64,000 nt of DNA. Source: Strongylocentrotus purpuratus (lineage: Eukaryota; Echinodermata; Echinoidea; Camarodonta; Strongylocentrotidae). Both the position numbers and the translations under genes were made by a program. The notes beneath the pieces are model-generated. The model searched no databases. It saw only the letters and a program-made list of their open reading frames with translations, and was not told the DNA's origin. This document shows, piece after piece, positions 48,601 through 56,851 of this stretch. How positions within the stretch are numbered: the stretch's first letter is position 1; each line of letters begins with the position of its first letter. The DNA is taken from contig NW_022145615.1 of assembly GCF_000002235.5 (NCBI RefSeq), positions 14,360,231 through 14,424,230 on the forward strand, read 5' to 3'.

Positions 48601-49748
48601 TAATATTCGAGAAATATTTGTTTTTATACGCTCTCGGGAAGGTTACAATTGGGCTATTGCCCTCGGCACGCCTCAGGCGATAGCACAATTGTAACCTTCC
48701 CTTGAGCGTATAAAGCAGTCATTAATACTATACCGTAATACACATATGACACAATATTCCAAAACTTTGTAAGGGAAAAAAAAAAACTTGTATACCATTT
48801 ATTTAAATATATTTGAAATTGTTTAAGTATTCTCCAACAATGCTTTTATTTCATTCATTATTAGATATATATACATATATAACCTTTAATTAATCAGAAC
48901 TAAGTTAATCAGAACATCACATTACCATTATCTCATGACTAGACTTTAGTCTATTTGTATATCTTGATGAAGAGAAGGCTGCTTCTGCATTGCTTCACAG
49001 AAAAAATGATTAGTTTCAGGAAGTTACATGAGGTCAAAATACTCTAGATTTTTTGTGTGCTAACACAGAATAATCAATGGCAAGAAGGAATATGAAACTC
49101 ACAAAATGCAGGACTGTTTGAAGGACTATGAGACCTCTGAATTCTTCTAGCTCCAGGATATCCAGGTAGTCTCGAGCAGTTCCTCCATCAGGAATCACAT
49201 AGTGAGATACATTTCTACCAACACACCTTTCAGCTGTGAATATCAATACAAAGTGTCTCCTGAGATCAAAACATGTACTTTTTCTTTAGTATGAGCGAAC
49301 CTTCATTAATCTTTAACAAGGTTCAGCATTCACATCCTTCAAATACTTCACAAATCGCATGTCCCGCTTGTCATGCGCACATCCCAATATAATAGTAGCA
49401 GTAGCAGAACAGTAGGAGGGGTAGTAGTAATAATAATAATTGTAATTTTTTTTTTTAATTATTATTATTTTTAACAATAACAATGATAATAACAATAATA
49501 ACAATAATAAAATAATAATACTAGTTAACATCTATAATGAATATTAAAAATATCAGCATATATTAATTAATACATTTAATATCAGTCTTCAAGATAAAAC
49601 ATGAACTGGCTAACTCACACATTGAACAGCTCTTTGGACACAATTCACTGTTGCATGGTACATCATCTCTCAGATATTGTTCACGCACTACTCGCAATGG
49701 TTTCCCTTGCTTGGTCTTCAACTGAATAACTTTCTCTATCTTCAGCAT
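27663..49748 (-). CDS. DIS3L: DIS3-like exonuclease 1, 27 exons, complete apart from one frameshift
   Basis: 3'-5' exoribonuclease of the cytoplasmic exosome. Exons: 49748-49619, 49233-49103, 48005-47854, 47365-47284, 46728-46578, 46287-46152, 45581-45528, 45374-45309, 44105-44017, 43264-43155, 42163-42060, 41409-41256, 40603-40456, 39603-39505, 38297-38093, 37116-37028, 35699-35543, 35189-35094, 34304-34219, 33834-33680, 32554-32493, 31877-31767, 31163-31021, 30466-30378, 29823-29741, 28280-28149, 27839-27663. Borders are GT/AG and phases agree everywhere except exon 13. Repaired length is ~1063 residues; human DIS3L is ~1054. Domains: degenerate PIN (~30-215; [24 protein letters not shown]), cold-shock domains (~235-450; [28 protein letters not shown]), RNB (~470-835; [10 protein letters not shown] holds the metal-binding aspartates; [13 protein letters not shown]), S1 (~860-1000). 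DIS3L is favoured over DIS3 and DIS3L2 by the N-terminus and the [10 protein letters not shown] region. The start has an in-frame TGA upstream. Confidence 0.95.
28057..28180 (-). repeat. 39-bp tandem repeat carrying the DIS3L exon 26 splice donor
   Basis: The word CTGCCTAG recurs at 28057, 28096, 28135 and 28174, an exact 39-bp period. Each unit includes ACATTGTAC followed by a GTATG donor on the minus strand. The exon uses the first donor met (28149 is its last base). The two further donors are 39 and 78 nt downstream. Reading on into the next unit gives GTA TGA, so their use would truncate the protein. Confidence 0.85.
28752..28960 (-). mobile_element. LINE/SINE 3'-end-like repeat with (GAATT)n tail
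   Basis: A (TTCAA)n-type pentamer run at 28756-28787 is joined to a TTTATTTTTCCTC block. Read on the minus strand this is AATAAATGAATTGAATT, the usual look of a short-repeat-tailed non-LTR retrotransposon end. There is no coding remnant. Lies in DIS3L intron 25. Confidence 0.4.
29440..29545 (+). mobile_element. LINE 3' end with (AAATA)n tail
   Basis: TTATGCAGGGCCCCATGGAA, GGGCTACCCTGAC and then AAATAAATAAATAAATAAA. The TTATGCAGG(A/G)CC block also occurs near 33177 before another AATAAATAAATG tail. The two look like 3' ends of one non-LTR family, both antisense to DIS3L and within its introns. Confidence 0.5.
29564..29710. mobile_element. small MITE, TTTCACAAA family
   Basis: The ends are GGGCCTTTCACAAAAC and its approximate inverse AGTGAAACGCCCCCC. 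The centre has CTTGCTTCTGATTGGTTATC. The copy at 40091-40217 carries the same blocks inverted (GATAACCAATCAGAAGCAAG). Non-coding. Lies in DIS3L intron 25. Confidence 0.7.
32640..32852 (+). mobile_element. LINE 3'-end-like repeat with short-unit tail
   Basis: A T-rich, non-coding stretch ends in GAGGAGAAATAAATGAAACTGAAACTGAAA, a hexamer tail. It is antisense to DIS3L in the intron upstream of exon 21. I found no reverse-transcriptase remnant, so the class is inferred from the tail only. Confidence 0.35.
33005..33262 (+). mobile_element. LINE 3'-end-like repeat with AATAAATAAATG tail
   Basis: TTTATGCAGGACCATTAGG and GCTGACCAATGTTATCCTG are followed by a TTTTAATAAATAAATG tail. The first block matches the element at 29440. 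Lies in DIS3L intron 20, antisense to the gene. Confidence 0.45.
35721..36093. mobile_element. MITE-like dispersed repeat, copy 2 of 2
   Basis: Same element and orientation as 13812-14187. Starts TTTAAAGGCATTGTTTAAC and ends CAATCCCTTTAAA, an imperfect inverted pair. Lies in DIS3L intron 16 just 21 bp from exon 17. Confidence 0.75.
36384..36660 (-). mobile_element. SINE-family copy next to (AAT)n
   Basis: (AAT)n, then AGCTTTATTTTAATATATTG, a TGCAAAGTGCT motif, ACCCATTTACTACACCTGGG, CATGCCCAAGGACATTAATG, and a degraded tRNA-like head at the right (GGGGCTTGAACCGTG). The block order is that of the family at 26030. Lies in DIS3L intron 16. Confidence 0.6.
38659..39143. mobile_element. DNA transposon remnant with 12-bp TIRs
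   Basis: CATACCTGCCAA at 38659-38670 and the exact inverse TTGGCAGGTATG at 39132-39143. The direct repeat CATTTA flanks both ends (38653-38658 and 39144-39149). A smaller repeat seems nested inside: (ACAT)n, then TTTTATTGAGCGCC and CAAGGCGCTTTACA at ~38877-38942. A low-complexity T/A block follows near 38990-39050. No transposase frame. Lies in DIS3L intron 14. Confidence 0.75.
39845..40090 (-). mobile_element. tRNA-derived SINE, degraded
   Basis: (ATT)n at ~39857 is followed by ATAGTACACATTTC, CTACTAGGTACCCA, TTGTTCAAGGACATAAGTGC and, read on minus, a tRNA-like head with GTCAAGTGGTTCAATCACTT. The order matches the family at 26030. The TTTCACAAA-family MITE begins directly at its right end. 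Confidence 0.6.
40091..40217. mobile_element. small MITE, TTTCACAAA family, inverted copy
   Basis: The ends are CCCGTTTCACAAAGCC and TTTTGTGAAACGCCCCCC. It carries GATAACCAATCAGAAGCAAG, the inverse of the block in 29564-29710. Lies in DIS3L intron 13. Confidence 0.7.
40456..40603 (-). CDS. DIS3L: DIS3L exon 13, catalytic exon with apparent 1-base deletion
   Basis: The exon starts after a good acceptor (TTTACAACAACAG) and reads IKEMPVNT in the phase set by exon 12. It then falls out of frame near 40580: the start frame reaches TAA TGA shortly after, while the next frame gives [20 protein letters not shown] and [14 protein letters not shown], ending at a good donor. Human DIS3L, from memory, has EMPVNT, three residues, PW and then the same block, so one missing base fully explains the shift. 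The exon is 148 nt; 149 would restore phase to exon 14. A sequencing or assembly error is the simplest cause; a real allele is possible. Confidence 0.85.
40671..40805. mobile_element. small MITE, TTTC(A/G)(C/G)GAAACCGTCA family
   Basis: The left end is GCAGTATTTCACGAAACCGT then CATAAGT. The right end is ACTTGTGACGGTTTCGGGAA then ACGATGCCG. The ends pair over ~20 bp with few mismatches. Related by its ends to the larger element at 51260-52289. Lies in DIS3L intron 12. Confidence 0.65.
41410..41880. repeat. three tandem ~158-bp intronic units
   Basis: Units begin at GAAT(G/A)TTGCTCCATCACAATC near 41421, 41581 and 41738. Each contains TTTGTTAAAGATTAGAACAG, GGTCTTCATTTAAAGAAC and AAATGATA(A/G)GTACTTAAA. 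The copies differ at only a few sites, so the duplication is recent. It starts ~10 bp from the acceptor of DIS3L exon 12. Confidence 0.85.
42824..43088. mobile_element. MITE, 265 bp, with perfect 21-bp TIRs
   Basis: 42824-42844 (TTAAAGGGGGTGTAGCATGA plus C) is the exact inverse complement of 43068-43088. The interior is GC-richer than its surroundings, with CGCGAATTC and ACGTGCGTGC. No coding capacity. Lies in DIS3L intron 10, 66 bp from exon 10. Confidence 0.85.
45040..45298. mobile_element. foldback MITE
   Basis: The two halves pair along most of their length: ATAGAGT...TGTGACATTAT near the left end with TGACGTCACACTTC...CTCTAT at the right, AATCTATTTTTTGAAT with its inverse, and CTGAAAGAGCATCAAAAATAA with TTATTTTTAATGCTCTTTCAG. 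The centre is near 45167. Lies in DIS3L intron 8, ending ~10 bp before exon 8. Confidence 0.75.
46447..46511 (-). repeat. partial duplicate of the end of DIS3L exon 5
   Basis: The block GCGGTACTTCCTTACCTTCTT...TTCAGCTG...AGATGCT(G/T)TCACT is a diverged copy of 46562-46620, which spans the exon 5 donor and the Glu-run codons. The duplicate is about 110 bp downstream and keeps a GTAAG donor. It lacks the rest of the exon and an acceptor, so it is not a usable exon by itself. Confidence 0.7.
47624..47830 (+). mobile_element. tRNA-derived SINE with Thr-tRNA-like head
   Basis: The head GGCCCGATGGCTCAGTGGTA then GAGC is a good D-arm and A box. CTTGTAA sits in the anticodon-loop position. The T arm is degraded (CCTGGTGCAAAACA where GGTTCAAATC is expected), so this is not a functional tRNA gene. 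The body carries TTATCAGGTCCCTTGGAGAG and a poly-CAACCAAC tail. It is a different SINE family from that at 26030. Lies in DIS3L intron 3. Confidence 0.7.
48061..48213 (+). pseudogene. C-terminal fragment of a LINE reverse transcriptase
   Basis: An open frame from 48061 reads [18 protein letters not shown] and then [17 protein letters not shown]. From memory, LWN.LP..IR....FK..LK..LF is the standard last segment of many non-LTR reverse-transcriptase ORFs. The rest of the ORF is absent, so the insertion is 5'-truncated. It is antisense to DIS3L in intron 2. Confidence 0.7.
48583..48732. mobile_element. foldback element, ~150 bp
   Basis: The outer arms AGTATTAATGACT and AGTCATTAATACT are exact inverses. 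The inner arms TATACGCTCTCGGGAAGGTT plus ACAATTG pair with CAATTGTAACCTTCCCTTGA plus GCGTATA with two mismatches. The loop holds a further GCTATTGCC/GGCGATAGC pair. Lies in DIS3L intron 2; non-coding. Confidence 0.75.
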
Positions 49749-49954
49749 TTTTAAGACATCGTCTGTTACAAATCACCTAAAAGTAAAGACATGAATAATA
49801 CAAATGGCAAGACATATACAGTTGATTATTAGGCCCTTTCAAATTGTACATATTAAATCTTATGTTACCAATTAATCATTCATTCATTCACTTTGTTTAT
49901 AGACAACAATATTTTGGTACAAACAGGACGTCCAAAGACTGATCATACAAGAGA

Positions 49955-50185
49955 TTCCATAGTCTAGTGGTTTAAGCCCTTAACTTAAAATGCAAAGGTC
50001 GTGGGTTGATCCCTAACATGTATTAATCTACATTTGCCACTCCATACCCAGGAGAGAAATAGGGACCTGGAAGGATAAAGAATGCCTTTGCATAGGTAAT
50101 TGCCATGTGCCCTCATATGCACCTCATTTATGCGGATAATCCTCATTCTCAGACCAGTGCCCCTACTGTAGTTGGTAATAATAAT
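49955..50185 (+). mobile_element. tRNA-derived SINE
   Basis: The head has CCATAGTCTAGTGGTTTAAG (A box) and GGTCGTGGGTTGATCCC (B box). The body includes TGCCACTCCATACCCAGGAG and ends in (AAT)n at ~50177-50188. Orientation + . A block from its 3' half (~50100-50170) recurs inverted at ~51063-51140. It lies just upstream of the DIS3L start. Confidence 0.7.
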
Positions 50186-50261
50186 AATAGATCACATTTT
50201 ATAACGCGCCTAATACATTGTTTCTAGGCGCTGTGGTGCTGTTGTCCCAGCAGCCATTAAG

Positions 50262-50616
50262 CAGGGCTGTCAACCCTCCCACATTTGGAGGGAGTCTCAC
50301 ACCACCACGCTCATTCTCCCGCCGTCCCACCATTTCGTAGCGGGAGACTCCCGCCACCACGCCCTCACTCCCGCAATCTCGCGGTTTATGAAAAAACCTC
50401 CTACCAGAAGTGTAAATGAACCAGCGTACTAGTATCATATGGATTCTTTTTGCTCAACGGGGGAGTAGGGGGGGGGGTAGTGAGCACTTCGATTTTTTAA
50501 TTACCGGTATTTGTTTTTACTCAATTCCCCCCCCCCCCCCCCCCCCTTCCCTGTTGAGTCAAAAACAAATTTTATTCGATCTCGCTCGAAGCAGTTCCAC
50601 AAAGTTGACAGCCCTG
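50262..50616. mobile_element. hAT-like MITE with 13-bp TIRs and 7-bp duplication
   Basis: CAGGGCTGTCAAC (50262-50274) and GTTGACAGCCCTG (50604-50616) are exact inverses. CATTAAG flanks both (50255-50261 and 50617-50623). The interior is rich in GGGAG(A/T)CTC blocks and has a C-run of about 20 near 50527-50546. The flanks join to a continuous SINE-like sequence if the element is removed, showing a nested insertion. No coding capacity. Confidence 0.85.
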
Positions 50617-50943
50617 CATTAAGTGAAGCAATGTCCTTACACGAAATAAAAGCCGAGACAACAGCACCACCATTACACAATATTATTCAGTACAAAATTA
50701 CAGTATGTTACGCTATGTTACGTTACAAAATTACAGTTTGTTACAGATAAATGAATAAATCAACTTAATCTATTAAACTTAAATTATGGTAAAGATGACA
50801 TATTTCATAAGAAATAGTAGTACGACATCATTTATTTATTTGACATGTTTAGAGAATACAAAATTCATGATATGGATTTGAACAGATGGGTTTTTAACAT
50901 TACTTTGAAAGTGGATATAGAAGGAGCATTTTGGATGTAGGAC

Positions 50944-51061
50944 GTAAGGGGTACTGTCTGTCACTCTGTGTATGGGGAAGGTAAACAAATGTCAGTTTTA
51001 TTAAACACATTTGTATTTGTTTACCTATCACATACACAGAGTGACAGACAGTACCCCTTAC
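50944..51061. repeat. hairpin with perfect 31-bp arms
   Basis: 50944-50974 (GTAAGGGGTACTGTCTGTCA and on) is the exact inverse complement of 51031-51061. Pairing continues inward through GGTAAACAAATG and its inverse, leaving a short loop. It lies ~1.2 kb upstream of the DIS3L start and next to the nested SINE/hAT cluster. Confidence 0.8.
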
Positions 51062-51259
51062 CGGCTAGTAGGGGCACTAGCTGGTCTGAGAATGAGGATC
51101 GTCCGCGTAGACGAGGTACATGTGAGGGCATGTGAGGGCATATATATTTGATTGGCCGAGTATGAGTCCGAGAGCAAATATATCAATATGATACTTGCGA
51201 GTGATATAGTTTTGCCTTTGTTAATGTTATTGATAACTAGTTTTAACTTTTATGAAACG

Positions 51260-52289
51260 GGGGGCCGTTTCTCGAAACCGTCATAACTACAAGATCAACG
51301 ACATCTCGCCACTGTCATGCAACTTGTCAGCTAAGTGTTTCACGAAGCCGTCTTTGCCAAGATGAGCGACAACTTCCGCGACAAGCGAGTTGTCACTGCT
51401 CCGAACCTGTCATATCTTTTTAATTGCTGTAAAGCGCCATCACAAGTCAGTTTGTTGCCATTCCATGGGCCGCGAAATGGACGATTAGTTTCACTATCAT
51501 TTTGAGAAAAATATAGACGAGTTTGGTACGTAATTCTCTGGGATGCGAAATGCAAATGTACAAAAGTGAGAATACAAATTATACAGAAACTTTAAAAAGC
51601 TTAATATAAACATTAAATCCCAAATCATTAAACTATAACATATAAATAAGAGAGGTAAGAATGTTACACACCGTTTTCCATAGTCGATCCATAGTCTTTT
51701 CTTAGGATACCGTCATACCTTTGGGGCCTATGTGCATTATTTTCCCCTCTCTGTTTACTTCATCCAAATTATATTTTCAACATCAAATCAATTATATAAC
51801 GAGTATTTATGAGACTCTAGAATAAAAACTGGCTGAGAAAAGACATTTTGCCTAAAATTTCTCGTCACAATAAACAAAAAAGTACGTATTGATAAACTAT
51901 CACATTACGGTATCCTTCAACTAATTTTTGATTCGACTGTCGAAAAAAAAACACTCACCGGTTTTTCTTCAATTTAAGAATCTTTACAGAAATATGCAAA
52001 TCGTTTGATGATGTAAATATGATAATGACACTATTTATTATTTATTTTAGGAGAATTTATATGAATATATTTCTTTTTGAACAATTTTAGCCACAAAACT
52101 TGTTTTGGGTTATTCTTGATAAATCAAATGGATCGTGACAAAGACTATGTTCTTGAGCTGCTAGTATCGCGATATATCGATATCATGTCTGTCATGGCTT
52201 TGTGAAACGGTTTATCCGCTTCATGACATCTCCGTAGGTCGCCGACAAAGATATGACTGTCATGGAGTTGGTTTCGAGAAACGGCCCCC
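51260..52289. mobile_element. ~1-kb non-autonomous DNA transposon with perfect 20-bp TIRs
   Basis: GGGGGCCGTTTCTCGAAACC at 51260-51279 and its exact inverse at 52270-52289. Sub-terminal blocks also pair, with TTTCACGAAGCCGTC near the left and GCTTTGTGAAACGG near the right. The interior is AT-rich without a transposase. Smaller relatives by end sequence are at 29564, 40091 and 40671. Confidence 0.8.
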
Positions 52290-52480
52290 GGGGCTCCGGC
52301 TCTGGATCCCCTCCCCAATCTCTTCACACCTTCTCCTCCCCTTCCCATCTCTTATTCCGCCTTTCTGGTGCAGGTAGACTTCATTTCTGTCTGTTTTGGC
52401 AAAGCCAAAGGCACCCTTGTTTTGGTTTGGGATTGTTACTTGTTGTTAGTTTTCACTTAGAGTTAGGACCTAGACTTTTT

Positions 52481-53044
52481 GGCGCTAGTGTAGTTGCGTA
52501 TCCATTTTTTAGCAGTTAAATATCCATTCTAAATAAGAGAATTTTAACCCAGTTGTTTACTCATTTGAATCATAATCATATAGATTTTCCACCTGAATTT
52601 GGATCACATCCAACATCGGGAAGCCTAGATCTACGTTTAGGGCTTCGATGTCGACGTCGTTGCTCAGTACCGTCTCTACACTGTAGTCCTGCACCTCAAA
52701 CTGAAGCTATCAGTCCAAAATTATGCAAACTTCTCGTATGGTTTATGGTATCGTGGATGCTCGTAATACATAAACCATTCGAGAAGTCTGCATATTTTTG
52801 GACTGATAGCTTCAGTTTGAAGTGCGGAGCTATAGCGTAGAGACGGTACTGAGCGACGACGTCGACATCCAAGCCCTAAACGGAGGCTTCCTGATGTCGG
52901 ATGTGATCCAAATTCAGGTGGAAATTGCGATAGACCCTAGTCTATATGATTATGATTAAAATGAGTAAAAATTGGGCTAAAACTCCTTTGCTAATGATGG
53001 ATATTAAGCTGCTAACAAAATGGATACGGAACTACACTAGCGCC
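52481..53044. repeat. ~560-bp near-perfect hairpin with 21-nt loop
   Basis: 52481-52747 and 52769-53044 are inverse complements along their whole length, by eye about 90% identical. Outer ends: GGCGCTAGTGTAGTTGCGTA and TACGGAACTACACTAGCGCC. Inner ends: ATGGTTTATG and CATAAACCAT around a 21-nt loop at 52748-52768. Differences are mostly single-base, with one ~6-nt indel (GCCTAGATCTACG versus GCCTCCG, read on one strand). No open frame is credible. It is intergenic between MOCS2 and DIS3L. It is either a foldback transposon or a hairpin-RNA locus. Confidence 0.9.
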
Positions 53045-54252
53045 GACTTTTTCTAGTTAGATAAGTTGACAAATAGACTCTACATGACTCACAGGATTCA
53101 GCACCAGATCATGCAGATATTCGAGCTACTTCTTGCACTAGAGATGAGCAGTTTGTCTATTCGAGCTGCGAGTAGACATTCGACCAAATAATCTTGTCCC
53201 GATCCCATACGTACATTTTGGCGTAAGTCGACTTAACTCTTGGTATCCTTGAGCACACAAAATCAAAAAGAAAAAATATACCATACGCTCGATATTTGTA
53301 CAGTACTCAAACGTGTGATAAGACACGGTGGATCCAGTTCCTTACCCCCCCCCCCCCCCTTCCCCACCCCCCCCCCCCCTCCTCCTCCTATAACAAAAAG
53401 AATGAGAATAGGGGGAATTAAGATGCATGCTTTTCTTGAGGAAATTTCTCTTATTATTAGAAAAAAACGATTATTATGAATACAGAATAATCAAGAATAT
53501 CTATGATTGCATGCCGTTTACGTGTTCAAAGAGAAAGAGAAAGAAGAAAAAGGCAATGGGCATCACGTTGGCAGCTGTAGAACGAAAATGGCACCCAGAA
53601 TAGTTGGAATTCTACAGGTCCCCCCCCCCCCTAGGCTCCATGCACTGCCTTTACTTGTGGTGGTAGAAAACACGTACCAACTGCTCCAGTTTTTTTTAGA
53701 AAGTGACTGCAAAAGGGCACAATTTGTAAGCGACAGTGGGAAATAAAGGTAAAAAGGGGCCTTTACATCAAAAATTACAAAGGAAACTTTTTTTTTTTGA
53801 AAGGGGCACTTATCAGAGGTGAAAGGAGTTATAAGAAATGGAAGGGGCACTTATTAAAAAGGGGAAATGGGCACTTATCAAGGGGAAAGGGCAATGATTA
53901 AATATTAAATAGGGAACCATGCATGGCTGTCAAAGCAAAAGGGGTACTCTAATTATCAGAGCTGAAAGGGTGTAATTTCTCATACCTAAAAGGGAGCACT
54001 CATCAGAGATAAAAAGGTACTCTTCTTAGATTTTGATAGGAGTGGTTATCAGGGGTGAAAAGGAGGCATATACACAAGAAAGGGGAAGGGGCACTTATTA
54101 CAAAAGGAAAAGGGGCACTTAGCAGTAGAGAAAAGGGCACTTGTTAGTAATGAAAAGGGGCACATGTTAAAGTAAAAGGGGCATGCACCTACCACCCCCC
54201 CCCCCCCCCAATCTCATATCTAAGGATCTAGCTACCATCTACAGATATACAG

Positions 54253-54285
<33 letters not shown>

Positions 54286-54308
54286 TCTCTCTCACTCTCT
54301 CTCTCTCA

Positions 54309-54340
<32 letters not shown>

Positions 54341-56713
54341 CAAGGAGAGATAAATATAGATAAACATACATGTATTCAGGAAGAGGCCAAGACTAAACTC
54401 TAGGTTGACAAGTTTATTTTTGTGTTTGTATTAAATCACTATTTCTGTTTTGTTTTAAATCGTATATATTGTATCAAATTTGTATTCATTGTTGTTACTG
54501 CTTTTCCACTTTGCAACATTAGGAAGGCTGGTAAAATGACTAGTTTACCAGTTCCAGTACAGGAAAAAATAATTTGCCCCTATATTCACCCTCACCCAAA
54601 GTTAGCCCCCCCCCCCCCCCACACTTTTAAAATATTGGTGCAACTAAGACAGAGAGTAAGAACAATCGGGAGAGAGATTGGGGATGATGAGAACATATAT
54701 ATACATGTAAAGGGGGGGGGGTTTAAAATTTAACGAATTAGCCAGCCGCTGAATAAGCGCAGGGGGGGGGGGGAGGGTAAGAGGATATTTATTTTTTTTT
54801 TTTTGGGGGGGGGGGGTCTCACAAATTTCGCAACGTCTCAGCCAGGGGGGAGGTAAGAGCACATTTTTTTGGGTGTTCCAAAATTTGAAAATTTGGCCGA
54901 TCTGTATTTTGTTTCGTGGGGGGGGGGGGGGCAAGGTTGGCTTTTTGGGGTCACCCATTACCACAATTTTTTTATTCATATTTTTTTTTTTAATTATTTT
55001 TTTTTTTTATTAAAAAAAAAAAAAAAAGGGGGGGACTTTTCCTTCAAAACACACACATAAACAAAGTTAAGAAGGGGGGGGGGTCTCACAAATTTCGCAA
55101 TGTCTCAGCCAGGGGGAGGTAAGAGCACATTTTTTTAATTTTTTGGTGTTCCAAAATTTTAAAATTTGGCCGATCTGTATTTTATTTCATTTGGGGGGGG
55201 GGGCAAGGTTGGCTTTTTGGGGTCACCCATTACCACAATTTTTTTATTCATTTTTTTTTTTTTGATTATTATTTTTTTTTTTATCAAAAAAAGAAAAAAA
55301 AAAGGGGGGGGGGGACTTTTCCTTCAAAACACACACATAAACAAAGTTAAGGGGGGGGGTTAACTCCAAACCCCCCCCCCCCTGCATACGCCCCTGTACA
55401 TGTATATATATTACTTTCTAATTACACCAACAAGCAAAAGAAGACAAAATGGAATCCATCTTAATTAAAAACTTATCTTTTATAATCAAATACTGGATCA
55501 ATAAATATAAATAGAAGGCACAAAACATTTGTCACCCTTATATAATGTCACTGTTGCATATTTGTTTGATTAAAAATTACATCAAACCAAAGTAAATGGC
55601 CTTACCCGGTAAATGATATTTGCGGAACACATGATCATTATATTTATTGGATTCATAAAACTAGTTGAAAACTGTATTTTAACAAATCCTATTATTGTGT
55701 AATAACCTGGGAAGCAATAAACATTCAACCTTTTTAAGTTTGTCATACAGCTGACTCTGTTTGAATAAAATGAATTCTATAAATCCCATACAGCGGTTCA
55801 TTCTAGTTAAATTCAAAATGTACTTTATTTTCATTGATTTTGAAATTTTCAGAAACATATCATTCTAATTGTATGTTCTAACTAAAGACTATGTGCTTCA
55901 CTATCCTAAATTCTAAATAATACTTGGTATAAAATAATAATGATCACTACTGGAAGCAATCTCAAATAAATTTCATAATATTTTTACTATACATACAACC
56001 AGAATTCTGATCATCATTCAGACTACTTCCCCCCCCCCCCCCCCCCAAGTATTTTGACAGTTCTGTACTCCAATATATCATTACATGAAAACATTATTAT
56101 TAAAATTATTGCACTTACAATTGAAGCCATATGCTTGCGATGTGTGTGGCTTTCGCAGTGCCAGCAGAAGTGGACTGGCTCAATTACATGTATATCCACA
56201 AGATATGGCTTTTCATGAAGCATGAATACGTGAGTACGCTATGCATTATTCATGACTTCGCTATCATATCAATATGGCAGGGTTTATTTTTTTGTTTTTT
56301 TTATTGACCATATCTTGTTCATATATCAGAACCGGTATATACACTTAACTTAATACAATAAACTATATACCAAAAGTTCAGAGGATATAGTAAGAATGTA
56401 AAGGCCACGTGGATAACACATCCTCTATGCTAGTCTCCCTTCAAACAAGTCATATCTGGTATTGAGATAAGAGGCCTTGTCTTACGGCTAGACATTGTAT
56501 TTCATTTACATTTACAAATATTTGAATACTGACAAATATGGGAACTATGCAAATCAAAGCCAAACTCTCATAGGACTTCAATCCATTGGATATATGATTT
56601 TATTTTGGTATAACATGCATCTTCCACGGACTCTGGTCAGAGTTGCATCAAGCTTTATGGATATTCAACAGGTTTTGGAAAATACAAGTATTTATAACAT
56701 GATTTAAATAATT
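53045..56713. other. gene-free stretch of simple sequence and degenerate repeats
   Basis: No exon chain is visible. Contents: C-runs at 53345-53380 and 53620; a purine-rich stretch at ~53750-54180 where AAGGGGCAC(T/A)TAT recurs many times; a (CT)n block at ~54252-54323 followed by (CA)n; a ~265-bp tandem duplication (separate entry); and a C-run at 56031-56046. Downstream of MOCS2B (minus strand) a candidate AATAAA lies at ~56598-56603. Confidence 0.5.
54805..55350. repeat. tandem duplication, two ~270-bp G/T-rich units
   Basis: Unit 1 (~54805-55070) and unit 2 (~55075-55350) share the same order: G-run, GTCTCACAAATTTCGCAA, CAGCCAGGGGG, GGTGTTCCAAAATTT, TTTGGCCGATCTGTATTTT, GGCAAGGTTGGCTTTTTGGG, long T and A runs, and ACTTTTCCTTCAAAACACAC. 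Differences are mainly in homopolymer length. Apparent open frames here come from the runs and are not genes. Confidence 0.8.
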
Positions 56714-56810
56714 TCATGATTTGCTGGCCCATGAACACTCTTTATTAGCTTTCCAGCATCCATCTCCTTCATCGTATATCTCCTGTAGAAACAGACACAA
56801 ACACAGACAG

Positions 56811-56851
<41 letters not shown>

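Noticed and set aside
51679..51700. Possible upstream DIS3L coding exon (ATGGATCGACTATGG followed by a GTGTGT donor)
   Set aside because: Joining it to the sequence before exon 1 puts the DIS3L frame out of phase, and a TGA lies in frame just upstream of the 49748 ATG; at most it could be a 5' UTR exon.
54644..55363. Several open frames of 60-110 residues rich in Pro, Phe and Lys
   Set aside because: They are produced by G, C, T and A homopolymer runs in a tandem duplication and contain no domain signal.
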